DNA of 64,000 nt from Melastoma dodecandrum (taxonomy: Eukaryota > Streptophyta > Magnoliopsida > Myrtales > Melastomataceae), in the NCBI GenBank assembly GCA_029817715.1, contig JARUPY010000539.1, positions 5,617,501-5,681,500 on the forward strand. Reading direction: 5' to 3'. How positions within the stretch are numbered: the stretch's first letter is position 1; the number at the start of each line of letters is the position of its first letter. Under the pieces are notes generated by a model. That model did not search any database. It saw only the letters and a list, made by a program, of their open reading frames with translations, and was not told the DNA's origin. Below are positions 57,611 through 64,000 of the stretch, one piece after another. A program made the position numbers and the translations under genes.

Positions 57611-60600
57611 ATGGCCCCTCCGTCGTTCTATCAGCATGCGCCGTTGAAAGGTACCGGCACTTATTTCGATAGGTTTCGGAATCTGTTGACGCAGGAGTTG
57701 GTCAGAAGGACAAACAACTTCGCTGATGAAAAGAAGAGGGTGATGGGACATATGACTTTAGGTACTCCGATCAAGGCTACCCATATTGGCTCCACGGCAG
57801 ACGAAACACATGTACCCTACGACTACCTTCTCTCCGAGCCCACAATCCTACCGATCTGCGGGGAGCGCTTCATCGATCCGGGCAACTGGAGTCGTCCCCC
57901 TGAGAAGAATCGATCATCTGACAAAAATCGATCTTCCAGCAAGAATCAACCCTCTGAAAAGGATCGCCCTGCTGACAAGACCCACTCTTCTGACAAAGAT
58001 CGATCTTCTTATCCCAACGACTCGACCAATGCCAGCCAAATCTTACACGGATTCCCCACTACAAATGTAGACAGGTTCCTCTAATGGATAAACGCGTGAA
58101 CCGAGATTCGACGTAAGAAGTGGGAAGAAATAGTGATATACAATCTGGTCAATGCGTCGACAGAGCCAATGAGATGCAACCATCGACAGGTCGCAGCACT
58201 TCTATCTCTATGGAATGTTTCAACCAACTGCTTTTACCTTCCAGAAGTCCCCATGACCATCACCATCCCGAATGTGATCTGTTTGACGGGATGTCGCTGC
58301 GTCGGAAAACCAATTAGACTGGTTGAAAGAATTGATGATTTCAAGTTCAAAAAGGGACAACGTCTTGGTTCGATCATCAGTGATCACTTGAAGAAGAGCC
58401 CAGATGAATGAGGTGACAAGGAGGAATATCAATTCATGATCGAATGGCTCGCGAAGTGCATTTATTTTAGCGTTAGCAAATAATCGCTACAACACATGGC
58501 ACCGGTAGCGAATTGTTTGGTTAAAGCGGAGGGGCCAGCGGCGATGGCTCAGTTCCTACTTGGCTTGATTTATCGAGCTCACTTCAAAGCTATTGCGGTC
58601 GATTCAAAGAACCCGGGGGCATTTCCAGCAAGACCGGCATCGGGTCCATTGTGGATTACCTTAGCATGTGCGCACTTGTATTTCCCCGATCTACACAATT
58701 TCAAGCTATCAGCAGATAACACATCTACGGCTTTCTACGGGCTAGAGATTGTTCGCTTCTTCCGATACGAGAACTGGGGAAGAGAATATGCTACAGGGTA
58801 CCTTATTAGCAAACCCTGTTGGCAACCGTACCTTGGAAGCATGAATCTCGGAGAGCTTTGACAGACCTCGGAACCAGGAGACCCATTCTGGGATCAAGTG
58901 CTAACCCCACGAGACTTACCCGGCTGCGACGTCAAAAGACTCTTTGTCGAAACTTACAATCCTCAATTTGTGGCGAAACAGCTTTCCTTTTCATCGACTC
59001 GTGTAACACCAATCTCGACGAACGCAACAACATCAGTCTTACAAATATCGACCAGGTAAGACGAACAGCTCTATGACAAATCATACTATTAAAATGGCAA
59101 TCAACTCACTTTTCTTCTACAGTTGTTTGCCACCCTGAATTGATCGATTTGTAAAGTCGTATTCAGGGAAAACGCAGAAGGATGCGATATAACCCAGGGA
59201 TTTGATTGGTGCTGAAAGAAGGTTTTCAACAAGTTATTGAGAAAGGCTAACTTTCCTAGGAAAGGGACAGAGCCATTGATAGAAAAAGACGACTTCTTCA
59301 GTGGTCTCATCGGGAAACATGAGAAATCACTTATGCCAGGTATTAGTTCTGAACTCTTATATCGGCTTTGATTGAAATCGATTTTGACCAAATCAACCCT
59401 TCTAGGAGCACTAGAAAACGCTTCTTCTTCTGTCCCTACTGGGAAGGGAAGACTGAAGAGGAAGCGAGTGTCGCCGGTAGTTCCATCGAAGAAACCTAAC
59501 ACTCGGGCTTCTTCGACCAGCAAGGGTGAATCGTCGGAGGATACCGTAGAGGAAGTGGAAGCAAACCTCGCTCGACGTCCCAAAAAGAACAAGCCTGCTC
59601 CCGTCGCTGAAGAAAATCTTCCACAAGGGGATGACTCACTTGAAAAAGATCGCCAAGCGACCAAACCTTCGATCGCTGATCCTCCAATTACTGAGAAGGA
59701 AGGATCTGTCGAAGTAGTTCCACCAGTGATCGGTCATTCGACAATTGATACTTCGACCACTAACAAGAGCAGGATTCCTCCAAAGTCTCTGGAACATAAC
59801 CCAGAGTTTGATATGGTAGGATTGAAATCAACGCTTAAATCGAAAGTATGTTGGGATTTTAAATTTGATTTTCATGAGCAGATCGATTATGAAGACCTAT
59901 TCATGCCACCTTCGCCCGAAGCAGAAGATCCTTCAATTACTGTCGGAGACGCCACTGAAGGAGTGACAAGAGATGTCTCCGAAGAGAGTTCGAACGAGAG
60001 GGCAAATAGGAACGTCAATACAAACGTTCTCCAAGATGCGAACCCTACGCGGGACGTTGAGGTATATATTTCAAATTCATTTTAAATAAATATGAATTTT
60101 ACTTGACTCTTCACCTATTCGGGTCTATTCAATCTCTTCTGATCCAACCATTGGAGAAACCATTCCTGATCGAACCACCGAAGTCACATCATTCGAATGT
60201 GACGACACCCATGTTAACTCTTATCTGGAAATACCTTCACAGGTGAATGCCACTCCCTTGACGGAACCAGAACCTCCTAGGGACATTGTAGAAGAACAAG
60301 CTCTTCCTTCGGTAGATGCCATGCTTGCTCCAACAGGTACAATACCTATGGAGAACGTCGAAGGAGAATGTCGAACGCCGGAGGCGTCCAGGGAAATGGA
60401 CGTCACTTTCTTCGAACTCTTTGAGAAAATGAAGTTAATGATCCTTGTTATCTATAGTATTTAAAAAATATAGACTAAAGTATTTATTATTTATAGCAGA
60501 ATGACTTAGAATTATCGCCAATGAAGGTCCCAGCGAATGCCAGTCATGTGGCCTCATCGAGCAATGTGGATCAGGTGAATATCGATCCAAACGAACCTTC

Positions 60601-61020
60601 CAGGCTTGCTTTGAGATTGCTTGAAGCTGCGCCGCGAAGAACTGTCAATGTCCAACTTCGATGAGACTTCCAGATCATTGACGCTATTGAAAGACGCGCC
60701 AAAGCACCAATTACTTTGCTAGACATATCTCAAAATGTCAGGGAATCGTTTTGGAGATCCTGGGAAGATTAGGAGAAGGTTCTTTCGGACAATAAGCAAT
60801 GGAGGGAATTTTCTTCGAAGCTGACCGATGTCCAATCTGCCGAAGACAAGATGACAGCGATTGTTACTGAACATTGACATTTGGTCGAAGAAAACCAACT
60901 GCTGAGGGCCGAGATCGCATAACTGTCAATGAAGTTAGAGAAAGGTGAAGCTGAGGTGGCCATTCGAGAAAGAGAAATGACAGCTATCCAAGTGGAAATT
61001 AGATCAAACCGCCTCCCCAC
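57611..61020 (+). pseudogene. Antisense PMD (MAIN-like) gene of the Tat-type element, broken
   Basis: From ATG 57611: an N-terminal part with a hydrophilic repeat (RSSDKNRSSSKNQPSEKDRP and similar, 57905-58015), then PMD blocks. These are VNASTEPMRCNHRQVAALLS and VPMTITIPNVICLTGC (about 58133-58300), and PAAMAQFLLGLIYRAHFK and SGPLWITLACAHLYFPDLHNF (about 58525-58710). A Lys/Ser/Glu-rich region with LLGALENASSS and KRKRVSP follows (59405-60085). A coiled-coil region (about 60780-61000) with heptads such as LSMKLEKGEAEVAIREREM comes last. Stops (58082, 58409, 58859 and others) break it. Domain order matches the copy at 541-2709. Confidence 0.7.
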
Positions 61021-61079
61021 ATACGAGATTCAGAGTTGGGCTCGTTCTACATACGAGATTCAGGAGTTGGGTTCGTTCT
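61019..61079. repeat. 30/31-bp tandem duplication
   Basis: ACATACGAGATTCA(G)GAGTTGGG(C/T)TCGTTCT occurs twice in a row (61019-61048, 61049-61079), at the end of the coiled-coil region. Confidence 0.85.
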
Positions 61080-61249
61080 AAGAGGCGCACTAGCTCTGAA
61101 GAACAGTTCTCGAATCTGCTTAGTCAACTTACTGAGTGGACTCTTGCATGGTTCTGGATAGTGACCAATATCGATGTTAAATCATCGATTTAAATGTTCT
61201 TGTTGCTTTTTATTTCTTTTCCTTTGTGTTGTGATTGACTCGAATGAGT

Positions 61250-61700
61250 AATGCATTCGACCGGTTGTTCTCAATCGAGCTTGTAGGCCCAAGTTCCCAA
61301 TCGTCCCATTCAACACTAATTAAATGGACTCTTGAAAATATAAATTAATTAACTGAGGTTGTTGAGATTCTCCGGGAACTGTTAAGATTTTCCGGGGACT
61401 GTTGGGATTCTTTGCAATCGACGTAACCCAATTCTTCTACCTATAAATAGCAGATTGTGGGGACCCCAACCTCTCATTCATAAACACCTCAGCCATTATG
61501 TCCCGCCGAGGAGCCTTTCTTGATCCCCTTTTCTTTCCCTCTCATCATAGGGCCTAAGTTCTCAACCTTAGACCCAATGAAAGCCTAAGTCCCCAACCTT
61601 AGGCGGAGGGTCGGTTCTGATTGCTCGGTGCCGTGAGGTGGCATAAGGTTTTCCCGAGTTGCCAACCCCATCTATGGTATCGAGCCTTCAGAACTTCTTC
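61250..61700 (+). repeat. LTR-like stretch with TATA box and possible tRNA-Met primer site
   Basis: CTATAAATAGCAG (61441-61453) is followed by a leader and, at about 61675-61690, ATGGTATCGAGCC, close to the tRNA-iMet primer-site consensus (TGGTATCAGAGC) of many LTR elements. Borders and a second LTR were not found. It could be a nested fragment between the PMD gene and pol. Weak. Confidence 0.3.
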
Positions 61701-62084
61701 GCCTCCTCGGAACTCCATTTCAAATATTGCTTGCTGTGAAAGCCGCAATACTAGTGGACTTCCGAGGTAGGTTCGGGAGCAAACGAGGCAGGCAACCTTA
61801 GCCGCAGATGCTCTCCAAGCAAGGGAGGAAGTGGGGCAGAAAGCTGGTTGCTGCGACAATTGACGTTCGTGTCCCCAACGGTTCTTGCGACAATTGAAGA
61901 TCGAAGGTAGGACTATTTAGTTTTCGATAGAATAAAGAACTTTATGTATATCGATCCACTTACATTTTGTTTACTTTATAGTGAATCGACTTCATCTCAT
62001 CGATTAAGTATTGTTCGAAACATCGTCTATCCCTATTAATTATGACCACAATTCAGGACATCGAAGTCTAATTTCCTTGGAATG

Positions 62085-63988
62085 TATATCCCACAAAGTC
62101 GGTCGATGGAGTTTCAAATGTTTAAATATGACAAATGATAAGCGTTTTTAGGGTACACTTCGTCGATCCTAAAGGGACCGTCCCAGGTAGGAGACCATTT
62201 GCCTAGAAAATAATCTCTTTTCTCAAAAGGGAAGATCATCTTCCAAACTAAGTCTTCTTTCTTGAAGGATTTGAGAACAACCCTTTTATTATAACTGCGG
62301 GCGACCCTTTCCTTTTAAACCTGAATTCGATTCAAAGCTTGAAAGCGTACTACCTCAAAGTTTTCTAATTCGATATACATCGATTCTTCATAATCGATAG
62401 GGTTATTTTCCTGACGTGCTAAAAATCTTCTCAATTTATAAAGAACCTCGATCGGGAGGATGGCTTCATGGCCATAAACTAAGCTGTATGGAGTTTGTTC
62501 GATGCTCTAGCGTTTAGTGACACGCCAAGCCCAGAGTACATCCAATAACAAAGTATGCCACGATCGAGGGTTATCATCGATCATCTTCTAAACAGCGTTC
62601 TTGATGATCTTATTAGTTGATTCGGCTTGTCCATTCGACTGAGCATAGCAAGGGGTAAGAATTTGTTAAAACAAACCCAGATTCCGCCGCAAAGTCTTTA
62701 ATCAAACTGCCATTGAAAACAATAGCATTATCGACCATCATGTTTTGAGGGATGCCAAATCTATAGATAAGGCTCGATCGAAGGAACTCTATGACTTCGC
62801 TCTGTGTAACGTTCTTATAAGCATTCGCTTCGACCCACTTTGTGAAATAGTTTGTGGCCACAAGGATATAAGAATCTCCATTACTCGAACTCGGCCTTAT
62901 TTCACCGATAATGTCCATTGCCCATGATCGAAATGGCCATGGTTTGATCACAGGATGTAGATGGATTGCGAGAGCATCAGAAATTGGTCCATGTCTTTGA
63001 CATTTTTCACATCTTTTAGCCATATTGATGCAATCTTTCATCATGGACGGCCAAAAGAAACCATGCCTCCTAATCGACCAGCACATATTCCGCCCAGCAT
63101 GATGAAGACCACAAAGTCCTTGGTGTGTTTCTAGCATAATAGGGATCGCTTCATCCATATCGACACACTTTAAAAGAACACCATCGCTCTATTTTCGATA
63201 AAGTACATTATCAATAACTGTATAAAATCACGCCGACAACTTTACTTGGCGGGTTGCCCCCTTCCCAGGATTGGAGAAGAATTTCGCGAATAGTTTTCTC
63301 CAATCAGTTGTCGATCTGAAAATACTAACAACGTTTACATGTGCAGATTCATCGTCTAATACAGAATGGATGGTCTGTACTGTCCTCCAATTTCTTACAT
63401 CAACCGATGACTTATTCTGAAACCAGAAGCGTGTTGTACTAATTCATTTGCCACTGCATTGTCCTCCCTAAGGATATGTTCAAAATGAATTTCCTTAAAG
63501 AAAGAAGACAACTCTTGGACTTTGTCTAAGTATCTCTAAAGGTGATCGAAGGTGCACATGCTTTATCTTTTGACATGATTGATAACAATCTGTGAATCTC
63601 CTCGAACTATCGCATAGGATACTTGAAGATCAGCAATGGATTGTAAAGCGATTATGAGGGCCTCATACTCGACGGAATTGTTTGTTAACTTGACGTCGAT
63701 TCTATAGGCTACTTTATGCTTAACCTTCAAAGGAGAAATTCCTACTCCAACACCATCGCTGGACACAGAACAATCGAACCAAACTTTCCAAAATTCTTTA
63801 GGATTCTGAGAGCTTGTTAGTTTAGAATCTGTATATTGGGCTAAAAAATCGGCCAGCACTTGTCCTTTGATCGATGCCTGGGGCCGGTACTGAAGATCAA
63901 AATGAGACAAAAAAAGGCTCCATTTACTAAGCCTTCCCGATAATATAGAGCTGTCGAGCAACATTTTTAACACAGGAGCATTCGACAC
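62085..63988 (-). pseudogene. Tat-type pol remains: RNase H, archaeal-type RNase H, integrase
   Basis: On -: the end of the first RNase H (LSGRLSKWSLFLSHFDLQYR, IKGQVLADFLAQ, about 63930-63840), then an archaeal-type RNase H (VWFDCSVSSDGVGVGI, NNSVEYEALIIALQSIADL, IVRGDSQIVINHVKR, to 63563). Integrase follows with its H2C2 zinc motif (HQGLCGLHHAGRNM, CEKCQRHG, about 63120-62990), core (WAMDIIGEI, VDNAIVFNG) and a frameshifted C-terminal part with TPYSLVYGHEAILPIE near 62490. Several stops and shifts are present: PQSNGQAE-like sequence is lost near 62660, and a first-Asp GAS is changed to DCSVSS. RT lies beyond the window edge. Confidence 0.8.
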
Positions 63989-64000
63989 TACATATACCGT

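Larger units (their letters stand above)
57509..64000 (-). mobile_element. Tat-type Ty3/gypsy retrotransposon, degraded, with antisense PMD gene (runs off the window)
   Basis: Pol remains (two RNase H modules, integrase) read on - from 63988 to about 62085. On + from 57611 to about 61020 lies a broken gene with PMD and coiled-coil parts. The tandem RNase H, the second of archaeal type, is the known mark of the Tat/Ogre branch. The 3' LTR, expected left of 57.6 kb, was not defined, and a short LTR-like stretch around 61.25-61.68 kb may be a nested insertion. Confidence 0.7.

Overview
The window is nuclear DNA of a flowering plant. It holds intron-bearing genes of plant-only families (chloroplast ALB3, an alpha-expansin, a POLTERGEIST-type PP2C, an RLCK-VII kinase, a GH17+X8 beta-1,3-glucanase, a FUSC/AaeB-like transporter and a Sec14 protein). 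These are set among LTR retrotransposons, a MULE, an hAT element and gene fragments. I cannot name the species or decide between major angiosperm clades. I rebuilt exons by hand from GT/AG borders and protein continuity; in every multi-exon model given as CDS the reading phases close.

Layout. 1-3758: 3' end of a Ty3/gypsy element on + with a broken plant-mobile-domain (PMD) gene on the opposite strand. 4119-6516 (-): FUSC-type transporter, 2 exons. 8386-9558: Pack-MULE with a perfect 9-bp target duplication. 10950-13624 (-): Sec14-like gene, 6 exons. 15407-18243 (-): ALB3, 11 exons, one with a GC donor. 19171-19893 (+): intronless membrane-anchored protein of unknown function. 20193-23650: two E3-ligase pseudogenes head to head (U-box/ARM and XB3-type ankyrin). 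The second is split by a retroelement-derived insert containing a long inverted repeat with ~420-bp arms. 24088-25530: hAT element with an 8-bp target duplication carrying an MSRB exon. 26730-29181 (-): PP2C. 32172-34233 (-): GH17-X8 glucanase. 35683-37321 (+): RLCK.

37950-52335 was one locus, an XS/zf-XS (FDM/SGS3-like) gene with a duplicated 5' non-coding part. It has been hit by a Copia solo LTR (38920-39317) and a complete, young Athila-type element (39610-50983) with matching TSDs. 53457-54440 (-): alpha-expansin. 57509-64000: a Tat-type gypsy element on - (dual RNase H, integrase) with a decayed PMD/coiled-coil gene on +.

The ordinary genes are single-copy housekeeping, cell-wall and signalling genes with no operon-like coupling. 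The most interesting structure is in the retroelements. (1) Both Tat-type elements carry a PMD gene antisense to pol, and one has its own TATA-like box. (2) The Athila element has arrays of a TGCAGCTGCA palindrome just upstream of the LTR TATA box, and a second, diverged array followed by a TATA-like stretch in front of its 3' (env-position) ORF. This suggests a duplicated internal promoter.
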